Below, one piece after another: positions 26,761-35,487 of a DNA stretch of 58,290 nucleotides. The notes beneath the pieces are model-generated. The model made no database searches, had not been told where the DNA came from, and saw only the letters and a program-made list of their open reading frames with translations. The DNA comes from Candidatus Bipolaricaulota bacterium. GTDB lineage: Bacteria > Bipolaricaulota > Bipolaricaulia > Bipolaricaulales > Bipolaricaulaceae. The translations under genes and the position numbers were made by a program. The stretch covers positions 1 to 58,290 of the forward strand of contig JACIWJ010000002.1 of NCBI GenBank assembly GCA_014361015.1, written 5' to 3'. Every line of letters begins with the position of its first letter. Position 1 is the first letter of the stretch.

Positions 26761-27194
26761 CGCCGGAGGCGGTGGAGGAGGTCGATCCTCCGCACCACCC
26801 CCACCAGCCGGTTCTCGTCATCCAACACGGGGATCTGCTTCAGGCCCTTGCGGATCAAGAGGTCGGCGAGGTGGAGGTCGCTGTCGTCGGGACGGGCCGC
26901 GATCACCTCGCGGACCATGAACTCCGCGATCGGCTTCCCCCCGATTTCGTGCAGCTTACGGCCCAGCTGGTCGAGGCTGGGGAGGAACGCCGTCGACTGG
27001 AGCATGTCCACGTACCCCGGCAGCAGGGCCCGGATGAGGTCTCGCTCGGAGATGATTCCCACCACCCGCCCGTCCTCGTCCACAACCGGAAGCGAGTCGA
27101 GGCCGGACTGATGGAGGAGGTAGATGACGTGGACCACCGTGGTTTCGAGCTCCACCGAGGTGAGGTCGCGGCGCATGAACTCGTACGCCTTCAC
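26757..27194 (-). CDS. Tandem CBS domain protein
   Basis: 145 residues made of two CBS motifs (LPVVDEDGRVVGIISERDLI and IPVLDDENRLVGVVRRIDLL) separated by about 45 residues. CBS pairs bind adenine nucleotides or SAM and usually regulate a partner. Translation starts at GTG 27194, overlapping the stop of the PfkB kinase gene (GTGA) with GGGGGGACGG upstream. Coupling to a sugar-phosphate kinase suggests an energy sensor for that step, which is inference. Confidence 0.88.
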   Translation of the reverse strand: MKAYEFMRRDLTSVELETTVVHVIYLLHQSGLDSLPVVDEDGRVVGIISERDLIRALLPGYVDMLQSTAFLPSLDQLGRKLHEIGGKPIAEFMVREVIAARPDDSDLHLADLLIRKGLKQIPVLDDENRLVGVVRRIDLLHRLRR

Positions 27195-28159
27195 CCGTCC
27201 CCCCTTTGCCGCACGGCCACGTGGGCAAGCTCGCGGCGGATCGCGGCCTCGTCCAGACAGAGCTTCTCCTCGACCTCCGCCGTGGCCACCGCCGCCGCCA
27301 TCCCGTACCGGACCGCCTCCACCAGCCCCTCCCCGCGGAGGAGCGCCACGAGGAGCCCACCCACGAGCGCGTCGTCCGCACCCACGAGGTTCTTGAACGT
27401 GGTGAGCGGCACCCGGGCCTCGAACTCCCACACCCCATCGCGCGTGACGAGGATGTCGCCCGTGACGTGGTGCGAGATGAGGCATACCCCGACCCCCTGC
27501 TCCACGACCTTCTTTCCGGCGCGCACGATCTCCTCGGCCGTGCCCACCGGCATGCCCCCCAGTTGCAGTTCCGCCCGCACGTCCGGCTTCAGCAGGAACG
27601 GACCCTCCTCGATTGTGTGCGCGAGGGGCTCCCCTCCGGCGTGGACAACCACGCGGGCCCCCGCGGCATGGGCGATGCGGACGAGCGTGCGATAGCAATC
27701 GAGAGGGCATCCCGACGGGATGGCCCCCCCCAGGACGACGTAGTCCGCCCGCCGGACCATCCGCTCGTACTTGCGGAGGAAGATGCCCAAAGCTTCCTCC
27801 AACACCGGCGGTCCCTCCTCGTGGATGAGGAGCGGGTGGTACTCGCGGCCCTTCGCGATCACCGTGACGTTCGTCCGGTTCTCCCCCGGCATCCACACGA
27901 AGTTCGCCGTCACCCCGCGGGAGAGGAGGTCCTGGAGGATGATCTGGCCCGTGTGCCCGGCGAGGAACCCCAGGGCCACCGTCTCCACCCCGTGCGCGGC
28001 GAGAACCGTGGAGACATTGATCCCCTTCCCCCCCGCCGAGGTGAGGGACCTCGTGGCCCGGATGAGGATCGCCTCCTCCGGCTGGTCGAGGGAGAGGGGG
28101 AGCGCGTCGACCCAGTAGAACTTGTCGAGGGTCGGGTTGAGGGTGACGGTGAGGATCAT
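27191..28159 (-). CDS. PfkB-family hexose kinase (1-phosphofructokinase-like)
   Basis: 322 residues. LNPTLDKFYWVD at the N-terminus and GGKGINVSTVLAAHGV are the substrate-side signature of 1-phosphofructokinase/tagatose-6-phosphate kinase (LacC/FruK). Two C-terminal motifs differ from the norm: KPN-x2-E reads KPDVRAE, and the catalytic GAGD anion hole reads GADD (VGADDALVGG), with the base Asp kept. ATP or phosphate handling may be altered. ATG 28159 overlaps the miaB stop (ATGA). No PTS or fructose genes are nearby. Confidence 0.85.
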   Translation of the reverse strand: MILTVTLNPTLDKFYWVDALPLSLDQPEEAILIRATRSLTSAGGKGINVSTVLAAHGVETVALGFLAGHTGQIILQDLLSRGVTANFVWMPGENRTNVTVIAKGREYHPLLIHEEGPPVLEEALGIFLRKYERMVRRADYVVLGGAIPSGCPLDCYRTLVRIAHAAGARVVVHAGGEPLAHTIEEGPFLLKPDVRAELQLGGMPVGTAEEIVRAGKKVVEQGVGVCLISHHVTGDILVTRDGVWEFEARVPLTTFKNLVGADDALVGGLLVALLRGEGLVEAVRYGMAAAVATAEVEEKLCLDEAAIRRELAHVAVRQRGDG

Positions 28160-29454
28160 CCCGCCTCCCCCAGCCGCCCGTGGAGCGCCCCCGGTGTTGC
28201 CTCCTCGATCGTCACCATTGCGAACCGCCCGATCATAGCGGGATCCCCGGGGAAGAGCACGGTGCGGAAGTCGCGCGTTTTCCCGACGAGGCACCCCTTC
28301 TCGCGGAGGAACGCCTCGACGAGGACCTCGGCCACCGTCCCGACCCGTGCCCGGTGCAGATCGAGCGCGACCCGGCGCGCCGCGGCGAGGGTCCTCGCCA
28401 GCCGGTGCGCCTTCTCCCCTGGGGGAACGTCATCCGGCATCCCGGCCGCCCGCGTCCCCGGCCGGGGGGAGTAGGCCGCCGCGTACACCGTCCCGAACCG
28501 CGCCTCGTCGATGAGGGACAGGGTGAGGGCGAAGTCCTCCTCCGTCTCCCCAGGGAACCCGACGATGACGTCGGTCGTCACGTTCACCCCCGGGATCGCC
28601 TCCCGCAGGCGGCGGACGAGGGCGAGGAACCCCTCTCGCGTGTAGCCGCGGTTCATCGCGCGCAGGATACGGTCGCTTCCCGACTGGACGGCGAGGTGGA
28701 CGTGGGAGCAGAGGTTCCCGCCCTCGGCGAGGACCGCGATTACCTCGTCCGTCATGTACGCCGGGTGCGAGGTCGTGAACCGGATCCGCGGGATGGGGAC
28801 CTGCCGCACGGCGCGGAGGAGCCGGGCGAAGCTCGTCCCATCCCCCAGATCGTGGCCGTAGGCGTCCACGTTCTGCCCGAGGAGCGTCGCCTCCTGGTAC
28901 CCCGCCTGAGAGAGGTCTCGGAGCTCGGCCAGAACGTCCCCCATCGGCCGCGAGCGGAGCGGCCCCCGCACCCGGGGGACGACGCAGTAGGCGCAGGCGT
29001 GCGAGCAGCCCTCCGCGATCGTCACATAGGCCTGGAAGGGGCTCCGCCGGAGGATGGGCAACCGCTCGGGTCCGTTCGGGGTCGGGAGGCAGACGAACCG
29101 CTCCCCGGCCCACGCGCGATCGATGAGGGCAGGGAGATCGCAGAGCCCACTCGTCCCAAACGCGAAGTTCGCCCCCGGGAGGAGGCCGAGGATCCCCTCC
29201 CCCCGGCCCTGGGCCATGCACCCCCCGACTCCGATCAGGACCGGGCGAATCCGCCGCAACCGCTGGAGCTCCCCCACCCGGCCGATCACCTTGTCCTCCG
29301 CCCGCCCGCGGACCATGCACGTGTTGAGGAGGATCACGTCAGCCTCTTCGGGCGCGTCGACCAGGCGGTAGCCCGCCTGGAGGAGGACACCGGCAATCCC
29401 CTCGCTCGTGTGCTCGTTCTGCTGGCAGCCCCAGGTCAAGATGCACGCCTTCAT
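28156..29454 (-). CDS. miaB: tRNA-2-methylthio-N6-dimethylallyladenosine synthase
   Basis: 432 residues. A radical-SAM methylthiotransferase acting on A37 of tRNAs reading UNN codons. The N-terminal UPF0004 domain has cysteines in TWGCQQNEHTS and LNTCMVR, followed by the radical SAM cysteines C-x3-C-x2-C (CSHACAYC) and a C-terminal TRAM domain. These bind two 4Fe-4S clusters. The start is ATG 29454 (GTG 29457 just before). It could be an MtaB-like relative, but the Q-Q-N-E-H-T-S pattern favours MiaB. Confidence 0.93.
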   Translation of the reverse strand: MKACILTWGCQQNEHTSEGIAGVLLQAGYRLVDAPEEADVILLNTCMVRGRAEDKVIGRVGELQRLRRIRPVLIGVGGCMAQGRGEGILGLLPGANFAFGTSGLCDLPALIDRAWAGERFVCLPTPNGPERLPILRRSPFQAYVTIAEGCSHACAYCVVPRVRGPLRSRPMGDVLAELRDLSQAGYQEATLLGQNVDAYGHDLGDGTSFARLLRAVRQVPIPRIRFTTSHPAYMTDEVIAVLAEGGNLCSHVHLAVQSGSDRILRAMNRGYTREGFLALVRRLREAIPGVNVTTDVIVGFPGETEEDFALTLSLIDEARFGTVYAAAYSPRPGTRAAGMPDDVPPGEKAHRLARTLAAARRVALDLHRARVGTVAEVLVEAFLREKGCLVGKTRDFRTVLFPGDPAMIGRFAMVTIEEATPGALHGRLGEAG

Positions 29455-29461
29455 CACCCGA

Positions 29462-29491
29462 ACGATACCCGGTGGGGGCCTTCCCGGTCCA
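29462..29491 (-). promoter_or_regulatory. Possible miaB promoter
   Basis: -35 TGGACC (29491-29486), 18-base spacer, -10 TATCGT (29467-29462), then 7 bases to ATG 29454. Both boxes are 4-of-6 matches; support comes from the spacing shared with other leaderless starts in the window. Confidence 0.35.
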
Positions 29492-29515
29492 CGGACAACG
29501 GACTACGGCCTGCGA

Positions 29516-30169
29516 TCACGGGCCAGGGCTCTTCTCCCGGTACCTGTAGGCGATGAACACCTGTCGATCGAGGACTTCCGCCACGCCGGCTCTTCCCAGC
29601 GCTCGCTCCACGAACGGGCGCAGGCTGGAGCGGAGGTTCTCCGAGTAGTCCGCGCAGAGGACGCCTTCTTCCCCCAGCGAGCGAATCGCCGTCGCGAGGA
29701 GAACGGCTCCCACCCGCTGCGCGTTCTGGTACCGCGGATCGATGACCACGCCGGTGAGGAAGAACACCTCGCCCCGCGCCGCCAGTTCCGCGAACCGCTG
29801 GGCGTAGTAGGGGGGGCTGATCCACGGGATCTTCTCCAGCGCCGTGGTGATCACGCACAGCCCTGCCGCGTTTCCGTTCACGTACGCGACGTACTTGCGA
29901 AAGTCGGGGTCACGGAGGAGCTCCTCGAACTGGGGGCGCGTGTAGCTGCCGTGGCGCATCGGCGTCGCCGTCGCAAGCGGGGTGAACGCCGCGCGATAGA
30001 TGGACCACAGCCGGTCGACCTCCGCCGCATCCGCGATCACCGCCTTCTCCTGAACCTCGATTCGCTGCGCCACTTCCACCTCGGCGATCGCGATCGTCCT
30101 CCCGGCAGCGCGATCGCGTTCGGACAACAATCGCCTGACCCATTCTAGCCCCTGAGCGTCTGCCCTCAA
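29516..30169 (-). CDS. GNAT-like acetyltransferase domain protein
   Basis: Up to 217 residues. The core (YVNGNAAGLCVITTALEKIPW, then FFLTGVVIDPRYQNAQRVGAVLLATAIRSL) resembles a GNAT fold, but the acetyl-CoA loop (Q/R-x-x-G-x-G/A) is imperfect (YQNAQRVG). The start is uncertain: TTG 30169 overlaps a promoter-like sequence, so a start further in, for example at GTG near residues 28-30, is possible. The frame stays open for about 110 bases upstream without a start codon. Substrate unknown. Confidence 0.6.
   Translation of the reverse strand: MRADAQGLEWVRRLLSERDRAAGRTIAIAEVEVAQRIEVQEKAVIADAAEVDRLWSIYRAAFTPLATATPMRHGSYTRPQFEELLRDPDFRKYVAYVNGNAAGLCVITTALEKIPWISPPYYAQRFAELAARGEVFFLTGVVIDPRYQNAQRVGAVLLATAIRSLGEEGVLCADYSENLRSSLRPFVERALGRAGVAEVLDRQVFIAYRYREKSPGP
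30142..30169 (-). promoter_or_regulatory. Promoter-like element at the 5' end of the GNAT-like gene
   Basis: -35 TTGAGG (30169-30164), 16-base spacer, -10 TAGAAT (30147-30142). If used, translation must start inside the annotated frame, downstream of about 30135. Confidence 0.45.
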
Positions 30170-30513
30170 ACGCAGGTCCGCCTCGATCGCCTGCGGGCCT
30201 GGATCGTGCGGTCCCGCCGGCTTGCCGGGGCCGACCGCGTGACGGGAGTCCTCGACACCCTGGTCATCCTCAAGCCAGGTCCTGGTCGATGGTCGCTATC
30301 TCGTCAGCGGAACGGGGTGCGTTCCTCGCTCCCCGATCGGGTGGGATCCTTTCCAAGCTGGGAACACAGAGGAGTGGGGGCAAGGGGGTGGCGGGAACCG
30401 TCGCGCCCCGCGTCACCGTGGGGAGGTTCGGCGCAGCGCGCTTACCTGGCCCGGAAGGTTCGCGACCCATCCCTTCCCGAAGCGGAGGGGAGGCGTGAGC
30501 GCGGGCCGGCTCC
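30170..30513. other. Intergenic region upstream of hyuA, no gene recognised
   Basis: This region lies between divergent genes. The part nearest the GNAT-like gene (to about 30285) is open in that gene's frame but has no start codon. Short open frames on the plus strand lack Shine-Dalgarno sites and have no recognisable similarity. I see no riboswitch, tRNA or repeat. The length could hold operators for the hyuAB promoter. Confidence 0.4.
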
Positions 30514-30542
30514 TTGCCGCCATGCGGGGGCGGACCTACACT
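30514..30542 (+). promoter_or_regulatory. hyuAB promoter, leaderless arrangement
   Basis: -35 TTGCCG (30514-30519), 17-base spacer, -10 TACACT (30537-30542). GTG 30551 follows 8 bases after the -10 and ATG 30557 follows 14 bases after it. No Shine-Dalgarno is present. Confidence 0.6.
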
Positions 30543-30550
30543 CCCGCCCC

Positions 30551-32569
30551 GTGGGGATGGCGATTGGGATCGACATCGGGGGGACGTTCACGGACGTCGT
30601 CGTCCTCGACGCAGGCGGGCTGCGCCTCCACAAGTTCCCCACCACGCCCGACGACCCCGCCCGCGGCGTCCTCGCTGCGCTGGCGGAGCTGATCGCGCGG
30701 GGTGAAATCGAACCGCGCTCCGTGAACCGGGTCGCCCACGGGTCGACGGTGGCAACGAACGCCGTCCTCGAGGGGAAGCTGGGGAAGACGGCCCTCGTCA
30801 CCACCGAGGGGTTCCGCGACGTCCTCGAGATCGGCCGCCAGAACCGGCCTTCCCTCTACGACCTCTTCTTCACCCGCCCCCGGCCGATCGTCCCCCGGGA
30901 ACTCCGGTTCGAGGTCCCGGAGCGGGTCGGTGCGGATGGCGCCGTCGTCCGCCCCCTGGACCGCGAAGCCGTGGCCCGGCTCCTCCCCGCCCTCCGCGCG
31001 AATGACGTCCAGGCGGTGGCGGTGTGCTTCCTCTTCTCGTTCCTCAACCCTGCCCACGAGCACGAGGCAGGGGAGATCCTCGCCGAGCTCGGGGTTCCGA
31101 TCACCCTGTCGAGCGACCTCCTCCCCGAGTTCCGGGAGTACGAGCGGACCTCGACCACGGTGATCAACGCCGCCCTGCGGCCGGTCGTGGGGGGGTACCT
31201 GGCCGCGCTCGAGGGGGGCTCGGCCCGGCTCGGGCTCCCCGGCCGGTGGGGGGTGATGGCGTCGAGCGGGGCGATCGTCCCCGCGACGACGGCGGAGCGG
31301 GAGCCGGCGCGGATCCTCCTCTCCGGCCCCGCGGGCGGGGTGGAAGGGGCGCGCGGGGTCGGCCTCCGCTCGGGGTTCCCGGATCTGATCACGCTCGACA
31401 TGGGCGGAACGAGCTGCGACGTCGCCCTCGTTCAGGGAGGAGCCGTCACCCGCACCGTGGGGGGTACGGTCGGCGGGTGTCCCGTAGCCCTCCCGATGAC
31501 GGACGTTCACACGATCGGTGCTGGCGGGGGGAGCCTCGCCCGGCTCGACCCGGGCGGCGCCCTCCGGGTGGGGCCGGAAAGCGCGGGGGCGGACCCCGGC
31601 CCGGCGTGCTACGGCCGCGGAGGGCACGAGCCCACGGTCACCGACGCCCACCTCGTCCTCGGCCACATCCTCCCGGCGTTCCCCCTGGGCGGGCTCCCCC
31701 CTCTCGACCGCGACGCCGCCCGGCGGGCGATCGCCCGGATCGCCGCGCCCCTCGGGATGACGGTCGAGGAGGCAGCCCTGGGGATCCTCGCGGTCGCCGA
31801 TGCGGCGATGGAGCGGGCGATCCGCGTGATCTCCGTGGAGCGGGGCCAGGACCCAGGGGGGTTCGCCCTCCTCGCGTTCGGGGGCGCCGGCCCGCTCCAC
31901 GCCGTGTCCCTCGCCCGGAGGCTCCGCATCCCGAGAGTGCTCATCCCGCCCACGGCGGGGGTCCTGTCCGCGCTCGGGCTCCTCCTCGCCGAGGTCGGGC
32001 ACGACACGAGCCAGGGGATCGTCCGCCCGCTCAGGTCGATCCCAGTCGCCGAGCTGGACATGATCCTCGACCGGCTGCGGAGGAGGGCGGAGCTCGTCGG
32101 CCAGGGGGCGCCAAGGGAGGCCGTCCGGTTCGCGGCCGTCGCCGCCCTCCGCTACGCGAGCCAGGCCCACGAGCTCGACGTCGCGATCCCTTCGGGAGAC
32201 GTCGGCCCGGAGTGGGTCGCGGAGCTGGAGGCGGCGTTCCACGAGGCGCACGCGCAGCGGTACGGCCACGCCGCGCCGGAGGAGGAGGTCGAGCTCGTCG
32301 CCCTCCGCGTCCGGGCGAGCGTGCCCCCAGCCGAGGCAGACCTTCAGCCGGCACTGCTTCCCGCTTCTGAGCTCCCCACGACCTGTCCGGCGTGGTTCGA
32401 CCGGAAGGGCCCCATCCCGGCGCGGGTCATCCCTCGGGCCAACCTCGGCCCGGGTGCGAGGATCGAGGGACCGGCGGTCGTCGTTGGATCGGACGCGACG
32501 GCCCTCCTTCCCCCCGGGAGCCAGGGGACCGTGGACGGGCACGGGGTGCTCGTGGTGGAGGTTGGATGA
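30551..32569 (+). CDS. hyuA: Hydantoinase/oxoprolinase A subunit (HyuA-like)
   Basis: 672 residues (from GTG 30551; ATG 30557 is an equal candidate). ASKHA-fold ATPase with GIDIGGTFTDVVV at the N-terminus and HGSTVATNAVLEGKLG. The central block includes DMGGTSCDVALV and IGAGGGS. Together with HyuB it would carry out ATP-dependent ring opening or carboxylation of hydantoin-, 5-oxoproline- or acetone-like substrates; the exact substrate is not readable. The stop overlaps the hyuB start (ATGA), so subunits are coupled. Confidence 0.9.
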   Translation: MGMAIGIDIGGTFTDVVVLDAGGLRLHKFPTTPDDPARGVLAALAELIARGEIEPRSVNRVAHGSTVATNAVLEGKLGKTALVTTEGFRDVLEIGRQNRPSLYDLFFTRPRPIVPRELRFEVPERVGADGAVVRPLDREAVARLLPALRANDVQAVAVCFLFSFLNPAHEHEAGEILAELGVPITLSSDLLPEFREYERTSTTVINAALRPVVGGYLAALEGGSARLGLPGRWGVMASSGAIVPATTAEREPARILLSGPAGGVEGARGVGLRSGFPDLITLDMGGTSCDVALVQGGAVTRTVGGTVGGCPVALPMTDVHTIGAGGGSLARLDPGGALRVGPESAGADPGPACYGRGGHEPTVTDAHLVLGHILPAFPLGGLPPLDRDAARRAIARIAAPLGMTVEEAALGILAVADAAMERAIRVISVERGQDPGGFALLAFGGAGPLHAVSLARRLRIPRVLIPPTAGVLSALGLLLAEVGHDTSQGIVRPLRSIPVAELDMILDRLRRRAELVGQGAPREAVRFAAVAALRYASQAHELDVAIPSGDVGPEWVAELEAAFHEAHAQRYGHAAPEEEVELVALRVRASVPPAEADLQPALLPASELPTTCPAWFDRKGPIPARVIPRANLGPGARIEGPAVVVGSDATALLPPGSQGTVDGHGVLVVEVG

Positions 32570-34140
32570 ACGGGATCGACCCGATCGCGCTCGAGGTCCT
32601 CCGCCACGCCCTGGCGAGCGTGGCCGAGGAGATGAACGCGAACCTGGTCCGGTCCTCGTACAGCCCGAACATCAAGGAACGCCGGGACTGCTCGTCGGCC
32701 CTGTTCACAGCGGATGGTGAGCTCGTCGCCCAGGCCGAGTCGATCCCGGTCCACCTCGGGGCGATGCCGTTCTCCGTCCGATCCGCGCTCGGGGCCGTGC
32801 GGGAGTGGCACGAGGGGGACGTCGTCGTCCTCAACGACCCGTACCTCGGCGGCGCGCACCTCCCCGACCTCACGTTCGTCGCCCCTGTCTTCGCCGGGGC
32901 GGAACTCGCGGCGTTCGTCGCCTGCCGGGCCCACCACGCCGACATCGGCGGGGCGGCGCCGGGGAGCCTTTCCCCGAGCGCGGGGGACATCTACGCCGAG
33001 GGGCTCAGGATCCCGCCGGTGCGGCTCTGGAAGCGTGGGGACTTCGACGAGGACCTCCTCCGGCTCCTCCTCCACAACGTCCGGACGCCCGACGAGCGGT
33101 GGGGCGACCTCCGCGCCCAGCACGCAGCGTGCCGGACCGGGATCGCCCGGGTCCGGGACCTCGTCGCCCGCTACGGGGCGGGGCTCCTCCGAGAGGGGAT
33201 GGCGGGGGTGATCGACTACAGCGAGCGGCGGATGCGGACGGAGATCCGGTGCCTACCTCGGGGCAGTGCGGAGTTCGAAGACGCTCTCGACGACGACGGA
33301 ACCGGGAGCGGCCCGCTCCCGATCCGGGCCCGGGTCGAGCTCCAGGGAGACCGGGTGCGGGTCGACTTCGCCGGGACCGCTCCCCAAGCCCGGGGGCCGA
33401 TCAACGCCGGGCTCGCCGTGACGACATCCGCGGTGTACTTCGCCCTGCGCGCGGTGACCGACCCCACGATCCCCCCCAACGCCGGCTGCTATCGCCCGAT
33501 CGAAATCGGCATCCCGGAAGGCTCGCTCGTGAACCCGCGCCCACCGGCCCCGGTGGTGGGAGGGAACCTCGAGACCTCGCAGCGGATCGTCGACGTCGTC
33601 CTCGGGGCCCTCGCCCAGATCGTCCCCGACCGGGTTCCCGCGGCGAGCCAGGGGACGATGAACAACGTCGCGATCGGGGGCACCGACCCCCGGACCGGTA
33701 GGCCCTACGCGTTCTACGAGACGATCGGGGGCGGCGCGGGGGCCCGACCCACCGGGGACGGGGTGGACGGGGTCCACACCGGGATGACGAACACCCTCAA
33801 CACCCCGGTGGAGGCCCTCGAGCTCGCGTACCCGCTGCGGGTCGAGCGGTACGAACTGCGACCCAGCAGCGGGGGGGAGGGACGGTTCCGGGGCGGGTGG
33901 GGGATCCGGCGCGACCTCACGCCGCTCGGGCACACCGCCCACGTGTCCCTGCTCACCGACCGCCGGGTGGGCCGGCCCTACGGCCTCGCCGGCGGGGAGC
34001 CGGGAGCACCGGGGGAGAACGTCCTCATCCGAGACGGTGAGGAGATTCCCCTCCCCGGCAAGGCCGAGTTCGACCTCCGCCCGGGTGAGGTCCTGAGCGT
34101 CCGCACCCCCGGTGGGGGCGGGTACGGCCCCCCTGCCTAG
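32566..34140 (+). CDS. hyuB: Hydantoinase/oxoprolinase B subunit (HyuB-like)
   Basis: 524 residues. [24 protein letters not shown] is the standard opening of the hydantoinase_B family; also visible are [43 protein letters not shown] and the glycine-rich end RTPGGGGYG. The final TAG lies in a CTAG that also serves as the stop of convergent livF. Confidence 0.92.
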   Translation: MNGIDPIALEVLRHALASVAEEMNANLVRSSYSPNIKERRDCSSALFTADGELVAQAESIPVHLGAMPFSVRSALGAVREWHEGDVVVLNDPYLGGAHLPDLTFVAPVFAGAELAAFVACRAHHADIGGAAPGSLSPSAGDIYAEGLRIPPVRLWKRGDFDEDLLRLLLHNVRTPDERWGDLRAQHAACRTGIARVRDLVARYGAGLLREGMAGVIDYSERRMRTEIRCLPRGSAEFEDALDDDGTGSGPLPIRARVELQGDRVRVDFAGTAPQARGPINAGLAVTTSAVYFALRAVTDPTIPPNAGCYRPIEIGIPEGSLVNPRPPAPVVGGNLETSQRIVDVVLGALAQIVPDRVPAASQGTMNNVAIGGTDPRTGRPYAFYETIGGGAGARPTGDGVDGVHTGMTNTLNTPVEALELAYPLRVERYELRPSSGGEGRFRGGWGIRRDLTPLGHTAHVSLLTDRRVGRPYGLAGGEPGAPGENVLIRDGEEIPLPGKAEFDLRPGEVLSVRTPGGGGYGPPA

Positions 34141-34721
34141 GACCGCACGGGTTTGAGCCCGAGAACGCTCGTCGCGATCCCCAGGGCGGCGAGGCTCGCG
34201 AACAGCTGGCGGACGAGGAGCGGGGATAGCCCGAGGGAAGGCTCGTCGAGAAGGAGGACCCGCGGCCGCGCCATCAGCGCCCGGCCGATGGCGAGCATCT
34301 GCTGCTCCCCTCCGCTCAGGGTGCCGGCGAGCTGCCGCGTCCGGCCTCTCAGTGCCGGGAAGCGGTTCAGCACTTCCGCCTGATCCTCACGGATCGTCCT
34401 ACCGTCGCGCCGCGCGTAGGCTCCCATCCGAAGGTTCTCGGCCACCGTGAGGTCGGGAAACAGCTGCCGCCCCTCGGGAACCTGGGTGACCCCGAGCCGC
34501 ACGATGCGCTCCGGGGGCAGGCGGTCGATCCGCGTCCCGTCGAGCAAGATCTGCCCCGACCGCGGGCGGATGAGGCCCGAGGTGGTGTTCATGAGCGTCG
34601 TCTTCCCCGCGCCGTTCGCGCCCAGCACCGCCACGAGCGACCCTCGGGGCACCTCGAACGTGACGTCCTTCAGGGCGTGGATCGGCCCGTAGAAGGTGTT
34701 GACCCCCTCATACCGGAGCAC
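34137..34721 (-). CDS. livF: Branched-chain amino acid ABC transporter ATPase LivF, C-terminally truncated
   Basis: 194 residues from GTG 34721 (AGGAGGT 5 bases upstream). Walker A GANGAGKTT, Q-loop region VTQVPEGRQLFPDL, signature LSGGEQQ and Walker B LLLDEPSLGL are intact. The family normally continues about 40 residues with the H-loop (LVEQN) and a C-terminal helical part. Here, after LVRQLF, the frame runs into an unrelated tail (ASLAALGIATSVLGL...) and stops at CTAG shared with hyuB. Without the switch His, ATP hydrolysis should be impaired unless LivG compensates. Confidence 0.85.
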   Translation of the reverse strand: MLRYEGVNTFYGPIHALKDVTFEVPRGSLVAVLGANGAGKTTLMNTTSGLIRPRSGQILLDGTRIDRLPPERIVRLGVTQVPEGRQLFPDLTVAENLRMGAYARRDGRTIREDQAEVLNRFPALRGRTRQLAGTLSGGEQQMLAIGRALMARPRVLLLDEPSLGLSPLLVRQLFASLAALGIATSVLGLKPVRS

Positions 34722-35487
34722 GGTCCACCTCCTCGCCAAGGTAGGCCTCGACGACCCGGGGGTTCGTCTGGATCTCGTGGGGCGTCCCCTCCGCGATCTT
34801 GCGGCCGAAGTCCAAGACCACGATCCGGTCGCAGACCTCCATCACGAGCGACATGTCGTGCTCGACGAGGAGAACGGTCACCCCGCGCTCGTCGCGAACG
34901 CGGCGGATGAACTGGCCCATCGCCTGGGTCTCCGTGGCGTTCATCCCCGCCACCGGTTCGTCGAGGAGCACCAGACGGGGCTTCGCCATGAGGGCCCGCA
35001 CGAGCTCAACCGCCTTCTGGCTTCCGTAGGGGAGCATCGACGCGGGCATGGGAGCGAGGGCCCCCATCCCGAAGGCATCGAGCATGGCCATCACCTCGGT
35101 CACCGCCGCTCGTTCCTCCTCGCGGCCCATCCCAAGCGCAAGTCCGAGAATGGAGCCCCGGAACTGGGTGTGGCGCCCCGCCAGGAGGTTGTCGCGCACC
35201 GAGAGGTACGGGAACAGCCCCAGGTTCTGGAACGTGCGAGCGATGCCAAGCCCCACGATCTCGTGCGGGGCTGCCCGAAGAAGGTTCTTCCCCTCGAACT
35301 CGATCGCGCCCTTGGTGGGATCGAAGAACCGCGAGATGAGGTTGAACACGGTGGTCTTCCCAGCGCCGTTGGGGCCGATGAGCCCCACGATCTCTCCCCG
35401 CTCCACCTCGAAGCTGACGTCATCCACCGCGGTCAACCCACCGAACCGCTTCGTCAACCCCTGTACTGCCAGCAGCCGCTCAGCCAC
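34708..35487 (-). CDS. livG: Branched-chain amino acid ABC transporter ATPase LivG
   Basis: 259 residues from GTG 35487. Complete ABC ATPase: Walker A GPNGAGKTT, Q-loop IARTFQNLGLF, Walker B LVLLDEPVAGMN and H-loop LVEHDMSLV, with the LivG C-terminal extension. The signature position reads LPYGSQKAVELVRAL in place of LSYGxQ, which is common for LivG. It overlaps livM by 8 bases and livF by 14. Confidence 0.93.
   Translation of the reverse strand: MAERLLAVQGLTKRFGGLTAVDDVSFEVERGEIVGLIGPNGAGKTTVFNLISRFFDPTKGAIEFEGKNLLRAAPHEIVGLGIARTFQNLGLFPYLSVRDNLLAGRHTQFRGSILGLALGMGREEERAAVTEVMAMLDAFGMGALAPMPASMLPYGSQKAVELVRALMAKPRLVLLDEPVAGMNATETQAMGQFIRRVRDERGVTVLLVEHDMSLVMEVCDRIVVLDFGRKIAEGTPHEIQTNPRVVEAYLGEEVDRAPV

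Noticed and set aside
30289-30498. Short plus-strand frame in the hyuA upstream region
   Set aside because: No Shine-Dalgarno, no similarity, and composition typical of non-coding GC-rich frames.
34137-34240. A simple frameshift as the cause of the short LivF
   Set aside because: Downstream sequence on the minus strand is antisense to hyuB, so no lost LivF residues can be recovered by changing frame there; replacement or deletion fits better.
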